64,000 nt of DNA from Methylophaga sp. 42_25_T18 (GTDB taxonomy: Bacteria > Pseudomonadota > Gammaproteobacteria > Nitrosococcales > Methylophagaceae). A model generated the notes under the pieces. The model did no database searches. It saw only the letters and a list, made by a program, of their open reading frames with translations, and had not been told where the DNA came from. Where the stretch lies: NCBI GenBank assembly GCA_002163085.1, contig MAAJ01000001.1, positions 372,001 to 436,000 on the forward strand. Direction: 5' to 3'. Below, in pieces: positions 13,061 to 26,024 of this stretch (positions are counted from its first letter, which is position 1; every line of letters begins with the position of its first letter). The translations under genes were made by a program, and so were the position numbers.

Positions 13061-14962
13061 ATGAGTTACCAAGATCATTATGATGTCATTGTTGTCGGCG
13101 GCGGCCATGCAGGAACAGAAGCCGCATTAGCATCTGCACGCCAGGGTGTCAGAACCCTATTGCTGACCCAAAACATCGAAACATTGGGTCAAATGAGCTG
13201 TAATCCTGCGATTGGTGGCATCGGTAAAGGTCATCTGGTTAAAGAGATCGATGCGCTGGGCGGTATTATGGCTCAAGCCGCTGATCGTGGCGGTATTCAA
13301 TTTCGTATTTTAAATTCCAGCAAAGGTCCTGCGGTTCGAGCAACACGTGCACAAGCGGATAGGGTGCGTTATAAAGCGGCTGTGCGAGCAGCGTTGGAAT
13401 CGCAAGAAAATCTCTATTTGTTCCAGCAAACGGTTGATGACTTGGTTGTTGAAAATGATCGTGTTGTTGGTGTGGTGACTCAGGTAGGTTTACGTTTTTC
13501 AGCCAAGTCTGTGGTATTGACGGTAGGCACTTTCCTTGGCGGCCTGATCCATATTGGTATGGAAAATCATCAAGGTGGTCGAGCCGGTGATCCCGCATCC
13601 ATCGCTTTAGCCCAACGTTTGCGTGCATTGCCATTTCGAGTTGATCGCCTAAAAACAGGTACACCACCACGAATTGCGACGGATAGCATCGATTTTTCAA
13701 TATTGACGGAACAGCCGGGCGATACACCAACACCGGTATTCTCCTTTTTGGGTAAACGTTCAGATCATCCGGATCAGATTTCTTGTTATATCACCCATAC
13801 TAATGAACAGACTCATGAGGTGATTAGGAACAATCTTGATCGCTCACCGATGTACAGTGGTGAAATTGAAGGCATTGGGCCACGTTATTGTCCTTCGATT
13901 GAAGATAAAGTGGTCCGGTTTGCTGATCGCACCTCTCACCAAATATTTTTAGAACCGGAAGGTTTGAACTGTGGTGAAGTGTATCCAAATGGCATCTCAA
14001 CTAGCTTGCCTTTTGATGTGCAGTATCAGATTGTTCGCTCAATGAAGGGGCTAGAAAATGCTCACATCACTCGACCGGGTTATGCCATTGAATACGATTA
14101 TTTTGACCCACGAGATTTAAACCCGTGGTTAGAAACCAAACATATGGCGGGATTGTTTTTTGCTGGCCAGATCAATGGTACAACCGGTTATGAAGAAGCG
14201 GGCGCCCAAGGCTTGATCGCTGGATTAAATGCTGGTTTACAAGTGCGTGAGTTAGAGCAATGGTATCCACGTCGAGATGAAGCCTATATTGGCGTGATGA
14301 TCGATGACTTGATTACTTCAGGTACACAAGAGCCTTACCGCATGTTTACCAGTCGAGCCGAGTATCGCTTGTTATTACGTGAAGATAATGCCGATATGCG
14401 CTTAACACCTAAAGGTCGTGAGTTAGGCATAGTAGATGATGAACGTTGGTCAGTTTTTTCTGGTAAACGAGAGGCTGTCGTTAAAGAAACAGCGCGTTTG
14501 GAAGCCTATAAGTTTAGCCCTGAAAAAATAGACCAAACACTTGCTGAACAAGTCTTAGGTGAGCCGTTAAATAAAGTAAGTTCAGCATTAGATTTGTTGC
14601 GTCGCCCAACTGTTGATTATGCTGGCTTACTTACCTTATTGGTAGAAGAGCGTCAGGTGGCGGAAGATGTGGCTGAACAAGTTGTTATTAAGACTAAATA
14701 TGCTGGTTATATTAATCGCCAACAGAACGAAATTGATCGCTTGAAGCGCAATGAAAACACCCTGTTACCCGAGGAATTGGATTATACAAATGTTCGTGGT
14801 CTGTCTAATGAAGTGCGTGAAAAATTGCAGCAAGCAAGACCAAATAGCCTAGGCCAAGCGGGACGTATTTCCGGTGTGACACCCGCAGCCATATCTCTAT
14901 TATTAGTCCATTTAAAACGTGGCAATCAAAATGAAAATGGTAAATCAAGCAAAGCGAGTTAA
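13061..14962 (+). CDS. mnmG: tRNA uridine-5-carboxymethylaminomethyl modification protein MnmG (GidA)
   Basis: FAD enzyme that, with MnmE (at 53165 in this window), installs the cmnm5 group on U34 of certain tRNAs. The 633-residue protein begins with the FAD motif [11 protein letters not shown]. It carries the signature [11 protein letters not shown] and the region [16 protein letters not shown], and ends with a helical MnmE-binding domain. No clear ribosome-binding site precedes the ATG. Its stop codon overlaps the rsmG start (TAATG). It is the first gene of the mnmG-rsmG-parA-parB cluster, usually close to the replication origin. Confidence 0.98.
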   Translation: MSYQDHYDVIVVGGGHAGTEAALASARQGVRTLLLTQNIETLGQMSCNPAIGGIGKGHLVKEIDALGGIMAQAADRGGIQFRILNSSKGPAVRATRAQADRVRYKAAVRAALESQENLYLFQQTVDDLVVENDRVVGVVTQVGLRFSAKSVVLTVGTFLGGLIHIGMENHQGGRAGDPASIALAQRLRALPFRVDRLKTGTPPRIATDSIDFSILTEQPGDTPTPVFSFLGKRSDHPDQISCYITHTNEQTHEVIRNNLDRSPMYSGEIEGIGPRYCPSIEDKVVRFADRTSHQIFLEPEGLNCGEVYPNGISTSLPFDVQYQIVRSMKGLENAHITRPGYAIEYDYFDPRDLNPWLETKHMAGLFFAGQINGTTGYEEAGAQGLIAGLNAGLQVRELEQWYPRRDEAYIGVMIDDLITSGTQEPYRMFTSRAEYRLLLREDNADMRLTPKGRELGIVDDERWSVFSGKREAVVKETARLEAYKFSPEKIDQTLAEQVLGEPLNKVSSALDLLRRPTVDYAGLLTLLVEERQVAEDVAEQVVIKTKYAGYINRQQNEIDRLKRNENTLLPEELDYTNVRGLSNEVREKLQQARPNSLGQAGRISGVTPAAISLLLVHLKRGNQNENGKSSKAS

Positions 14963-15585
14963 TGAAAGAGATGTTGCAACAACTACAGCAGGGATGTGAG
15001 ACCTTAGGTCTAGACGTTTCAGATGAAAAACTGGCTAAGCTCATTGCCTATGTACAACTATTAGCCAAGTGGAATAAAGCCTTTAATTTGACTTCGGTTA
15101 GAGAGCCGCAGGAAATGATCAGTCGCCATATTTTAGATAGTCTGGCTATTCAGCCTTACTTATCTGGTGATTCATTATTAGATGTAGGAACGGGAGCTGG
15201 CTTGCCCGGTATACCTCTGGCTATCGTTAGGCCGGAGATGACGATCACCTTATTAGATAGTAACTCTAAAAAGACGCGTTTTTTACAGCAAGCGAAAGCA
15301 GAGTTGGCGTTGGAAAGTGTAACCGTGATCCATTCCCGCGTTGAGCAAGCTGATTTGCCCAAGTTTGATCTGGTAACGGCACGTGCATTCTCAACCATTG
15401 ACGACATTATTGATTTAGCTGGCCGACACTGCGATGATGCAGGCTGTTTGGTATTAATGAAAGGCGTCTATCCGGAGGAGGAATTGCAGGCAGTCACTAA
15501 TGGCTTTAGCTTGCAAGACGTAGTGTCACTGGATGTCCCGGGTTGTGAAGGACAAAGACATTTGGTGCGACTGATTAAAAGTTAA
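14962..15585 (+). CDS. rsmG: 16S rRNA (guanine527-N7)-methyltransferase RsmG
   Basis: Methylates G527 of 16S rRNA using S-adenosylmethionine. The 207-residue protein contains the SAM-binding motif LLDVGTGAGLPGIPLA and, upstream, the conserved KWNKAFNLTSVREP stretch. The ATG overlaps the mnmG stop by one base, so translation is coupled. parA follows after 11 bases. Confidence 0.97.
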   Translation: MKEMLQQLQQGCETLGLDVSDEKLAKLIAYVQLLAKWNKAFNLTSVREPQEMISRHILDSLAIQPYLSGDSLLDVGTGAGLPGIPLAIVRPEMTITLLDSNSKKTRFLQQAKAELALESVTVIHSRVEQADLPKFDLVTARAFSTIDDIIDLAGRHCDDAGCLVLMKGVYPEEELQAVTNGFSLQDVVSLDVPGCEGQRHLVRLIKS

Positions 15586-15596
15586 AGGCTGAGTGA

Positions 15597-16370
15597 ATGG
15601 GCAATATTTTCGCGGTTACAAATCAAAAAGGTGGGGTAGGTAAAACTACGACAACAGTAAACTTGGCAGCATCTTTGGCCGCAAACGGCAAAAAGGTTTT
15701 GCTTATTGATCTTGATCCGCAGGGCAATGCCACCACCGGTTGTGGTGTGGATAAAGAAACACTGAAAGTCAGTAGCTATGACGTCATTATGACGCAAGCT
15801 AAGGCAATTGATGCCATTGTTAAACCGGAAGATTTGTCTTTTTCGGTGATGCCAACTAACGCTGATTTAACAGCAGCTGAAGTGCAGTTATTAGATGTTA
15901 AGTTACGTGAACATCGTTTGCGCCTAGCGTTAGAATCAACCCGTGAAAAATACGACTACATATTGATCGATTGTCCGCCATCATTAAATATGTTGACAGT
16001 GAATGCCTTAGTGGCAGCGAAAGGCGTGATTATTCCAATTCAATGTGAATATTATGCTTTGGAAGGATTGTCATCATTATTAAAAACGATAGAACGCGTT
16101 AAGCAGCGAGCCAATCCAGCTCTAGAAGTGACCGGATTGATTCGCACCATGTTTGATGCCCGCAATAATTTGGCCAATCAGGTATCACGCCAGCTTATCC
16201 AGCACTTTACCGACAAAGTATTTCACTCGATTATTCCAAGAAATGTGCGTTTAGCGGAAGCGCCTAGCCATGGCATGCCGGTAATTGATTATGATAGGGC
16301 ATCACGAGGCTCGATAGCCTATATGGCGTTAGCGAGCGAATTTATGCGAAAGCAAAACAAAAGTAATTAG
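15597..16370 (+). CDS. parA: Chromosome-partitioning ATPase ParA (Soj)
   Basis: Deviant-Walker ATPase that binds DNA non-specifically and drives origin segregation with ParB. The 257-residue sequence has the P-loop KGGVGKTTTTVN at about 10-21, the LIDLDPQGNATTG switch and the IDCPPSL Walker B region. It lacks an N-terminal HTH, as expected for a chromosomal Soj-type protein. parB follows after 22 bases in the same operon. Confidence 0.97.
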   Translation: MGNIFAVTNQKGGVGKTTTTVNLAASLAANGKKVLLIDLDPQGNATTGCGVDKETLKVSSYDVIMTQAKAIDAIVKPEDLSFSVMPTNADLTAAEVQLLDVKLREHRLRLALESTREKYDYILIDCPPSLNMLTVNALVAAKGVIIPIQCEYYALEGLSSLLKTIERVKQRANPALEVTGLIRTMFDARNNLANQVSRQLIQHFTDKVFHSIIPRNVRLAEAPSHGMPVIDYDRASRGSIAYMALASEFMRKQNKSN

Positions 16371-16392
16371 CGATAATTGGGCAGGTAAGTCG

Positions 16393-17250
16393 ATGGCAAT
16401 CAAAAAAAGAGGGTTAGGTAGGGGGCTGGATGTCTTGTTGACGGATGTTCAACATGAGGAAGAAAGCCTGGATGATAGCCTGCAATATTTTCCATTAGAT
16501 ATGATTCAGCCGGGAAAATATCAACCAAGGGTTGATATGTCACAAGAATCATTAGAGGAATTGGCGGACTCGATTAAGGCTCAGGGCTTAGTGCAACCGA
16601 TAGTGGTTCGGCCGGTTAATGGTGGTCATTATGAGATCATTGCTGGCGAACGTCGTTGGCGCGCGTCTAAAATCGCAGGACTTGATACCGTGCCAGCCTT
16701 AGTGCGAGATGTGTCGGATCGCAGTGCGATTGCGATGGCCTTAATCGAAAATATTCAGCGGGAAGATTTGAACCCGATGGAAGAGGCCAATGCCTTACAT
16801 CGCTTGCGGGAAGAATTTTCAATGACACACCAAGAAGCCGCCGAAGCCGTAGGGCGTTCACGTGCAGCGGTTTCAAATTTATTACGATTGCGTAATTTAA
16901 ATGATGAAGTGAAACGATTAGTTGAAAATTGTGACTTGGAAATGGGGCATGCTCGGGCATTACTGGCCTTAGAAGGTGAGCAACAATCTGAAATTGCCAA
17001 CCATATCGTTGAAAAAGGCTTATCGGTACGTGAAACCGAACAGCTGATTAGACGGTTATTAAAGCCAGAAAGTGAAAAACCGCAGAAGTCAGCAGTAGTA
17101 CTAGAAGAGCTTGACCAAGTTGAAAATTTGATTAAAGAAAAGTTAGGTGAGGGTTTTTCAGTCAAACATTCAGCCAGTGGTAAAGGCAAACTGATGATTG
17201 ATTACCGCAATATTGACGATCTCAAAAAACTAGTGAAAAGGTTAAAGTAA
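16393..17250 (+). CDS. parB: Chromosome-partitioning protein ParB (Spo0J)
   Basis: CTP-dependent clamp that binds parS near the origin. The 285-residue protein begins with the basic LGRGLDVLL motif. The ParB/Srx nuclease-like domain follows (about 35-130; ENIQREDLNPMEEA, and GERRWRAS in the CTP pocket), then the HTH (EAAEAVGRSRAAVSNLLRL) and a C-terminal dimerisation domain. A GGTAAG ribosome-binding site precedes the ATG. A half-match to parS (ACGTGAAAC, 17028-17036) lies inside the gene but is too weak to call. Confidence 0.97.
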   Translation: MAIKKRGLGRGLDVLLTDVQHEEESLDDSLQYFPLDMIQPGKYQPRVDMSQESLEELADSIKAQGLVQPIVVRPVNGGHYEIIAGERRWRASKIAGLDTVPALVRDVSDRSAIAMALIENIQREDLNPMEEANALHRLREEFSMTHQEAAEAVGRSRAAVSNLLRLRNLNDEVKRLVENCDLEMGHARALLALEGEQQSEIANHIVEKGLSVRETEQLIRRLLKPESEKPQKSAVVLEELDQVENLIKEKLGEGFSVKHSASGKGKLMIDYRNIDDLKKLVKRLK

Positions 17251-17457
17251 GTTAGTTATAAAGTCATAAGACTTACTTATGAATGAAATCAGAATATTTG
17301 AGTTCTATTTATAAGATAGATCTTCTACACTGCTCGCAGATAAACAAAAACAAGCCCCCCAGCATTTAAAGAAAATTTAAGCTAATAACAAGAATGAATT
17401 TTGCGAGACCGGATAGTGCGAGTAAGCACTCCAAGGCAAGCAAAGCAATAATTTTCA

Positions 17458-17487
17458 TTGACCTGTTAAAGTCTTGGTATATATAAT
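17458..17487 (+). promoter_or_regulatory. Sigma70 promoter of the atp operon
   Basis: TTGACC (17458-17463), an 18-base spacer and TATAAT (17482-17487) lie 43 bases before atpI. The rest of the 279-base gap after parB is AT-rich, with no gene that I can support. Confidence 0.75.
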
Positions 17488-17529
17488 GCCGGGGTTTTAT
17501 TAAGACAAATTTAAACCCAGCGGATTGCG

Positions 17530-17898
17530 ATGGACCGTCGAATTAGAGTTCAACCAATAAATCATCTTTTGAAGATGCAGGTTGTAGTGCTGGTACTAAT
17601 AGTTTTGTTTTTCCTTTGGTGGCAAGGTGAAAGTGCTGCGTTGGCTGGCTGTTTTGGCGCTAGTATCGCAATAGCTAATACTTTGTTGCAAAGGTGGCAT
17701 CTGATTTCAGCCGCTAAACAGGCGAAATCTGATGCTGGTATGAATTTACGCAAAGCATATAGGTGTGTCGCAGAACGATGGTTATTAACCATTGTAATGT
17801 TTGTAGTCGGATTTGCAGTATTGGCTTTTTTGCCACTGCCATTATTGACTGGATTCATTGTGACTCAGCTTGCTTTGTTATTTGGAAACACGAATTGA
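17530..17898 (+). CDS. atpI: ATP synthase protein I
   Basis: Small membrane protein of 122 residues encoded at the head of the atp operon; in other bacteria it assists assembly of the c-ring. Helices are visible at about 15-32, 38-55, 78-98 and 100-120. Sequence conservation is low, as is normal for AtpI, so the identification rests mainly on position, 15 bases before atpB and directly after the operon promoter. Confidence 0.85.
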   Translation: MDRRIRVQPINHLLKMQVVVLVLIVLFFLWWQGESAALAGCFGASIAIANTLLQRWHLISAAKQAKSDAGMNLRKAYRCVAERWLLTIVMFVVGFAVLAFLPLPLLTGFIVTQLALLFGNTN

Positions 17899-17904
17899 GC
17901 TTGA

Positions 17905-18801
<897 letters not shown>

Positions 18802-18841
18802 AATTATTGTTACAAAATTTTTACCTTAATTTATCTTGTAG

Positions 18842-19081
<240 letters not shown>

Positions 19082-19132
19082 CAATAGTCATCTTTTTAAG
19101 ACTATTTTTGCAATAAATAGTGAGGTACAAAC

Positions 19133-19603
19133 ATGAATCTTAATGCAACAATTTTAGGCCAAATGATAGCGTTCGCGTTATTTGTAGCCTTTTGCATGAA
19201 GTATGTCTGGCCACCGATTATGGCTGCACTGGAAGAACGCAATAAAAAAATTGCGGATGGCCTAGCAGCAGCAGAACGCGGTAGACATGAGCAAGAGTTA
19301 GCCGAAAAACGTGCACAACAAGTTATTCACGAAGCAAAAGATCAGGCGAGTGAGATTATTTCACAAGCTCAGCGTCGTGGTAATGAGATTGTTGATGAGT
19401 CGAAAGACAATGCACACGTTGAAGGTGACCGTATTTTGACTTCTGCAAAAGCAGAAATTGAACAAGAAGCGAATCGTGCTAAAGACGAGCTTCGGTTACA
19501 AGTAGGCAGTGTTGCCTTGGCTGGTGCGGCAAAAATTCTTAGCCGTGAGATTGATGACAAGGCACATACCGATTTGTTAGAAGAATTGGTTGGCCGGATC
19601 TAG
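19133..19603 (+). CDS. atpF: F0F1 ATP synthase subunit b
   Basis: Peripheral stalk subunit of 156 residues. A single N-terminal membrane helix (about 5-27, ending in KYVWPPI) is followed by a long charged alpha-helix rich in Ala, Glu, Lys and Arg that forms the dimeric stator. This is the standard b-subunit architecture and length. It lies between atpE and atpH. Confidence 0.97.
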   Translation: MNLNATILGQMIAFALFVAFCMKYVWPPIMAALEERNKKIADGLAAAERGRHEQELAEKRAQQVIHEAKDQASEIISQAQRRGNEIVDESKDNAHVEGDRILTSAKAEIEQEANRAKDELRLQVGSVALAGAAKILSREIDDKAHTDLLEELVGRI

Positions 19604-19614
19604 AGGATTTTAGG

Positions 19615-20145
19615 ATGGCTGAAGCAATTACCATCGCTCGTCCATATGCAAATGCAGCATTTGCAATTGCACAAGAGAAAAACGAGTTGAAGGCATGGTC
19701 TGACTTACTTGCGATATTGTCGCAATGTGTAGCAGACCCAAAAATGCAATCCATAATTACTAGCCCAGCAGTAAGTGATGAGCAGGTAATCAGTGTGTTT
19801 GCTGATATCGCAGGAGAGATGAGCGGCGATGCTCAGAACTTCTTAGCGTTATTGGCTGAAAATAATCGTCTGCAATTGTTAGATAAAATAGCGGTAATTT
19901 TTGAAGAATTACGCGAAGAAGCAGAACAAATAATGACCGCAGACGTTACGTCAGCGCGAGCATTAACAACTGAACAAGAAAAAAATATCTCAGCGGCGTT
20001 GAAAAAACGTCTAGGCAGAGATGTGACATTGAATGTTGATGTCGATGAAAGCTTGTTAGGTGGTGCGATTATTCGAGCTGGTGATCTGATTATTGACGGA
20101 TCTGCCTTGGGTAAACTGAATAGACTGGCCAATGCTATTTTATAG
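19615..20145 (+). CDS. atpH: F0F1 ATP synthase subunit delta
   Basis: Joins the peripheral stalk to the top of the F1 head. The 176-residue protein begins with the conserved RPYANAAFAIA helix. The C-terminal part contains the family motif DESLLGGAIIRAGDLIIDGS. It follows atpF by 11 bases and precedes atpA by 24. Confidence 0.97.
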   Translation: MAEAITIARPYANAAFAIAQEKNELKAWSDLLAILSQCVADPKMQSIITSPAVSDEQVISVFADIAGEMSGDAQNFLALLAENNRLQLLDKIAVIFEELREEAEQIMTADVTSARALTTEQEKNISAALKKRLGRDVTLNVDVDESLLGGAIIRAGDLIIDGSALGKLNRLANAIL

Positions 20146-20169
20146 CGGCCTGTTATAGAGGAAACAGAG

Positions 20170-21711
20170 ATGCAACTGAACTCAGCAGAAATCAGTGACC
20201 TAATCAAAAAACGAATTGAAAGTTTTGATGGGGCAACTGAAGCACGCACAGAAGGTACTGTTGTCGGTGTAACTGATGGTATCGTACGTATACACGGTCT
20301 AGCCGATGTAATGGCGGGGGAAATGCTTGAATTCCCTGGAAATACATTTGGTATGGCGTTAAACCTTGAACGTGATTCTGTCGGTGCCGTGGTATTAGGT
20401 GCATACCAGCACATTACCGAAGGCGACAGCGTTAAATGTACGGGTCGTATTTTGGAAGTACCTGTCGGTGAAGCTTTATTGGGTCGTGTAGTCGATTCAT
20501 TAGGTAACCCACTTGACGGTAAAGGTGATATCACAGCAGAAGGTTCAGCGCCGATTGAGAAGGTTGCGCCAGGCGTAATCGCTCGTCAATCTGTTGACCA
20601 ACCACTGCAAACTGGTTTGAAATCTATCGATGCGATGATTCCTGTTGGCCGTGGCCAGCGTGAGTTAATCATTGGTGACCGTCAAACGGGTAAAACAGCT
20701 ATTGCAATTGATGCAATCATTAACCAAAAAGGTACAGGTGTTAAATGTATCTATGTGGCGATTGGTCAAAAAGCTTCTTCTATTGCGAACGTAGTTCGTA
20801 AATTAGAAGAACATGGCGCATTGGAATACACCACAATCGTTGCAGCTGCTGCATCTGATTCTGCTGCATTACAATTTATCGCTCCTTACGCGGGTTGTTC
20901 AATGGGTGAATACTTCCGTGATAAAGGTGAAGATGCACTGATTGTATATGATGATTTGACCAAGCAAGCTTGGGCTTACCGTCAGGTATCATTATTGCTA
21001 CGTCGTCCACCTGGTCGTGAAGCTTACCCTGGTGACGTTTTCTACATCCATTCTCGTTTATTAGAACGTGCATCACGTGTTAACGCTGATTACGTTGAAA
21101 AAATGACGGATGGTGCAGTGAAAGGTAAAACAGGTTCATTAACTGCCTTACCAATCATCGAAACACAAGCGGGTGACGTATCTGCATTCGTACCAACAAA
21201 CGTAATTTCAATTACAGATGGTCAGATCTTCTTAGAAACTGATTTATTTAACGCTGGTATCCGTCCTGCGATTAACGCTGGTTTGTCAGTATCACGTGTA
21301 GGTGGTGCAGCTCAAACTAAGATTGTTAAGAAGTTGGGTGGTGGTACACGTCTTGATTTGGCTCAGTATCGTGAATTAGCAGCATTTGCTCAGTTTGCTT
21401 CTGATCTTGATGAAGCAACTCGTAACCAAATTCAACGTGGTCAACGTGTTACTGAATTAATGAAACAACCACAATATCAGCCGTTATCAATTGCTGAAAT
21501 GGCAGTGTCATTATTCGCAGCTAACGAAGGTTTCATTGATGATGTGGACGTTGAGAAAGTAGGTTCTTTCGAAGCAGCTTTATTATCAAACATGAAATCT
21601 AATCATGCTGATTTGATGGCCAAAATTAACGAAAAAGGTGGTTTTGACACTGAAATCTCAGACGGTATCCGTTCTGCGATTGAAAGTTTCAAAACAACCG
21701 GTAGTTGGTAA
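20170..21711 (+). CDS. atpA: F0F1 ATP synthase subunit alpha
   Basis: Regulatory nucleotide-binding subunit of F1. Its 513 residues match the E. coli length. The P-loop GDRQTGKTA at about 170-178 and the alpha/beta signature region near 365 ([17 protein letters not shown]) are intact. Codon use is strongly biased toward frequent codons, as in highly expressed genes. Confidence 0.98.
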   Translation: MQLNSAEISDLIKKRIESFDGATEARTEGTVVGVTDGIVRIHGLADVMAGEMLEFPGNTFGMALNLERDSVGAVVLGAYQHITEGDSVKCTGRILEVPVGEALLGRVVDSLGNPLDGKGDITAEGSAPIEKVAPGVIARQSVDQPLQTGLKSIDAMIPVGRGQRELIIGDRQTGKTAIAIDAIINQKGTGVKCIYVAIGQKASSIANVVRKLEEHGALEYTTIVAAAASDSAALQFIAPYAGCSMGEYFRDKGEDALIVYDDLTKQAWAYRQVSLLLRRPPGREAYPGDVFYIHSRLLERASRVNADYVEKMTDGAVKGKTGSLTALPIIETQAGDVSAFVPTNVISITDGQIFLETDLFNAGIRPAINAGLSVSRVGGAAQTKIVKKLGGGTRLDLAQYRELAAFAQFASDLDEATRNQIQRGQRVTELMKQPQYQPLSIAEMAVSLFAANEGFIDDVDVEKVGSFEAALLSNMKSNHADLMAKINEKGGFDTEISDGIRSAIESFKTTGSW

Positions 21712-21725
21712 TCGGAGCGTAAGCA

Positions 21726-22592
21726 ATGGCTAGCGGCAAAGAGATACGGACTCAGATAGCAAGCATCAAAAACACGCAGAAAATTACGCGTGCGATGGAG
21801 ATGGTTGCTGCGAGTAAAATGCGTAAGGCTCAAGAGCGCATGGCGGCGACACGTCCATATTCAGACAAGATTCATAATGTAATCCAACATTTGGCTTTTG
21901 CTCATCCAGAATACAAACATGTGTATTTACAGGATCGTGCAGAAGAGAAACGTGTTGGTTACATTATCGTCTCATCTGATCGTGGCTTATGTGGTGGTTT
22001 GAACAATAACTTGTTCAAAACAGTACTGAATGACATTAAAGATAAAACAGATAAAGGGTTAGAAATTGACCTCTGTACTATCGGTCAAAAAGCATCTAGC
22101 TTTTTCAGTCGACTACCGCTAAATCACGTTGGACAAGCTGTGCAATTAGGTGATGCTCCACGCCCCCATGAATTGGTGGGTGCGGTTAAAATCATGTTGG
22201 ATGCCTTCGAAGAAGGTCGTATAGATAGCTTGTATTTAGTTTTTAATGAGTTTGTGAACACCATGACTCAAGAAAACAAGATCATGCAACTATTACCGGC
22301 CCAGCCTGAAGCGCCAAGTGAAGAGTTGTCTCATCACTGGGACTACATATATGAACCAGATGCAAAAGATGTATTAGATAACTTATTAGTTAGATATATC
22401 GAATCTTTGGTTTATCAAGGTGTTGTTGAAAATATCGCGTGTGAACAAGCATCTCGTATGGTTGCAATGAAAAGCGCATCTGATAATGCGGGTGACCTTA
22501 TTGATGATCTGCAGTTGGTTTACAACAAAGCTAGGCAGGCGGCTATCACGCAAGAGATTTCCGAAATTGTTGCCGGCGCAGCTGCGGTATAA
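21726..22592 (+). CDS. atpG: F0F1 ATP synthase subunit gamma
   Basis: Central rotor shaft of 288 residues. The N-terminal helix ([20 protein letters not shown]) and the C-terminal helix, ending near [15 protein letters not shown], are the conserved coiled-coil parts. The intervening [11 protein letters not shown] segment is also typical. It lies 14 bases after atpA and 60 before atpD. Confidence 0.98.
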   Translation: MASGKEIRTQIASIKNTQKITRAMEMVAASKMRKAQERMAATRPYSDKIHNVIQHLAFAHPEYKHVYLQDRAEEKRVGYIIVSSDRGLCGGLNNNLFKTVLNDIKDKTDKGLEIDLCTIGQKASSFFSRLPLNHVGQAVQLGDAPRPHELVGAVKIMLDAFEEGRIDSLYLVFNEFVNTMTQENKIMQLLPAQPEAPSEELSHHWDYIYEPDAKDVLDNLLVRYIESLVYQGVVENIACEQASRMVAMKSASDNAGDLIDDLQLVYNKARQAAITQEISEIVAGAAAV

Positions 22593-22625
22593 GTAAATAA
22601 CTGGGTTGAAGCAAATTAAGTTTAG

Positions 22626-24029
<1,404 letters not shown>

Positions 24030-24046
24030 GCTTTTAGGAGACGACA

Positions 24047-24475
24047 ATGGCGATGACTATTCATGTTGATATCGTAAGTGCAGAGAAAGAGATCTATTCA
24101 GGTCTAGTTGAAGCTGTGTTTGCATCAGCGGTAATGGGGGAAGTGGGTATCTACCCGCGTCACACACCTATGCTGACTCGCCTGAAACCAGGTGAAGTGC
24201 GGGTATTGTTAGCGAATGGTAACGAAGAACAATTCTACGTGTCTGGTGGCATCTTAGAAGTGCAACCACATGTGGTGACTATTCTTGCTGATACAGCGAT
24301 GCGTGCAACTGATGTAGATGAAGCAGCAGCATTAGAAGCAAAAGCTGATGCAGAACGTGCTTTGAAAGATAGTGATGCAAAAATGGATGCTGCAGAAGCA
24401 CAAGCAAAACTAGCTGAAGCGATGGCACAACTACGTAGTATTGAGCGAATGAGAAAATCAGGTAAAAGTCATTAA
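24047..24475 (+). CDS. atpC: F0F1 ATP synthase subunit epsilon
   Basis: Rotor-associated regulatory subunit of 142 residues that inhibits ATP hydrolysis. The N-terminal beta-sandwich (about 1-85, including [13 protein letters not shown]) and the C-terminal alanine-rich helical hairpin are both visible. It is the last gene of the operon; the terminator follows at 24497-24529. Confidence 0.97.
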   Translation: MAMTIHVDIVSAEKEIYSGLVEAVFASAVMGEVGIYPRHTPMLTRLKPGEVRVLLANGNEEQFYVSGGILEVQPHVVTILADTAMRATDVDEAAALEAKADAERALKDSDAKMDAAEAQAKLAEAMAQLRSIERMRKSGKSH

Positions 24476-24496
24476 TTAAGACGATTACTTAGAATT

Positions 24497-24529
24497 AAAA
24501 AAGGCTGTCTTGATGACAGCCTTTTTTTT
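24497..24529 (+). terminator. Rho-independent terminator of the atp operon
   Basis: AAGGCTGTC (24501-24509) pairs with GACAGCCTT (24515-24523), followed by seven T residues. It lies 25 bases after the atpC stop. glmU therefore needs its own promoter or read-through. Confidence 0.9.
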
Positions 24530-24580
24530 GCCTAAGTTTTGTTAGAATAGCTCATTAATCATTTCTATCGGACACAGAAC

Positions 24581-25948
24581 ATGTCATTAAGTATTGTCAT
24601 CCTTGCTGCTGGTAAAGGCACCAGAATGAAATCAGCCACAACCAAGGTGATGCACAAATTAGCAGGCAAGGCCTTAGTTGAGCATGTGATTGATACCGCC
24701 ATGCAACTATTACCACAAAGCTTAGCTGTGGTCTGTGGTAATGGTGCAGAACAAGTGCAGCCATTGCTTGCAAGTAAACAAGTTAACTCTGTTATGCAAC
24801 ATGAACAGAACGGTACCGGCCATGCGGTTATGCAAGCACAAGACGAGTTTGCAGATGCTGATCAAGTTCTTGTCTTATACGGTGATGTTCCTCTCACTCA
24901 ATTATCTACCCTAGATGACTTAATCAACTGTGGTGACAAAAACAGTTTAAGAATCTTAACGACTAAACTCGCTGATCCGACCGGTTATGGCCGCATAGTC
25001 AGAGATGACGCGTCTAATGTGATTTGCATTACCGAGCAGAAAGACGCCGATCAAGCCACATTAGCGATCAAAGAAGTTAATAGCGGCATTATGGTGTTGC
25101 CAGCGCAGTGGTTAACCGCCTCACTATCAAAACTTGAAAACAATAATGCCCAAGGTGAATATTACCTGACGGATATGGTTGCTTTAGCGGTAGCGGATGG
25201 CATAGCCATCAACACAGTATGTTGTAATGACAATGCCGAAGTGGCAGGGGTGAATACCCGTCAACAATTAGCTGAATTAGAGCGCCACTACCAACAACTA
25301 CAAGCCAATAAGTTAATGGCGGCAGGTGTGACCTTAGCTGATCCTGCACGACTTGATATTCGTGGCGATGTGACCATCGGCCAAGATGTCAGTATCGATG
25401 TAAACGTTATATTAGAAGGCGCTGTCAAGATTGCAGATAATGTGACTATTGGTGCTAACTGTATTATCAAAGACTCAACTATCGCTGCCGGCACCGAGAT
25501 TTTAGCTAATAGTATGCTTGATAAGGCAACGGTCGGTGAAAACGTTAACATTGGACCTTTCGCTCGTTTACGTCCAGGCACAGTGTTAGCAGCACAAGCT
25601 AAAGTAGGTAACTTTGTTGAGACTAAAAATGCCAATATTGGTGTTGGATCTAAAATTAACCACCTGAGTTATATTGGTGATACCGATATGGGCAAGGGCG
25701 TGAATATCGGTGCGGGTACGATTACCTGTAATTATGATGGTGCGAATAAACATCGTACTGTGATTGGTGATAATGCGTTTATTGGATCGGATAGTCAGTT
25801 GGTGGCGCCGGTGACCATTGCTGAGGGTGCGACGATTGGGGCTGGGACTACTTTACGGAAGGATGCAGCGGCAGAGGCTTTGACGTTGACTAAGACTGTT
25901 CAGAGGACTGTGGCTGGGTGGAAGAGACCGGTTAAGAAGAAAACTTAA
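24581..25948 (+). CDS. glmU: Bifunctional UDP-GlcNAc pyrophosphorylase / glucosamine-1-phosphate acetyltransferase
   Basis: Makes UDP-GlcNAc for peptidoglycan and lipopolysaccharide. The N-terminal uridyltransferase domain starts with LAAGKGTRMKS and has the YGDVPLT and NSGIMVLP motifs. The C-terminal left-handed beta-helix of hexapeptide repeats (about 250-440; IGPFARLRPGT, CNYDGANKHRT) is the acetyltransferase. At 455 residues it is full length. Its position after atpC is the usual gammaproteobacterial one. Confidence 0.98.
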   Translation: MSLSIVILAAGKGTRMKSATTKVMHKLAGKALVEHVIDTAMQLLPQSLAVVCGNGAEQVQPLLASKQVNSVMQHEQNGTGHAVMQAQDEFADADQVLVLYGDVPLTQLSTLDDLINCGDKNSLRILTTKLADPTGYGRIVRDDASNVICITEQKDADQATLAIKEVNSGIMVLPAQWLTASLSKLENNNAQGEYYLTDMVALAVADGIAINTVCCNDNAEVAGVNTRQQLAELERHYQQLQANKLMAAGVTLADPARLDIRGDVTIGQDVSIDVNVILEGAVKIADNVTIGANCIIKDSTIAAGTEILANSMLDKATVGENVNIGPFARLRPGTVLAAQAKVGNFVETKNANIGVGSKINHLSYIGDTDMGKGVNIGAGTITCNYDGANKHRTVIGDNAFIGSDSQLVAPVTIAEGATIGAGTTLRKDAAAEALTLTKTVQRTVAGWKRPVKKKT

Positions 25949-25991
25949 TAGTTTGCTATAAAAAGATAATTAAATTAATTACTTGTGGCAA

Positions 25992-26016
25992 CTTTCGACC
26001 CGAAGTGGACACATTG
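25992..26016 (+). repeat. Short recurring intergenic motif, copy 1 (CGACCCGAAGTGGACAC)
   Basis: TTTCGACCCGAAGTGGACAC just before an AT-rich lipoprotein gene. It resembles the copy at 46658-46680 (CGACCCAAAGCGGACAG) and, more weakly, cores at 47966-47975 and 35023-35041 (minus). All four lie beside small accessory genes. The function is unknown. Confidence 0.4.
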
Positions 26017-26024
26017 GATAAATA

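Noticed and set aside
17028..17036. parS-like half-site ACGTGAAAC inside parB
   Set aside because: Only one half matches the palindrome, and the sequence encodes conserved ParB residues.
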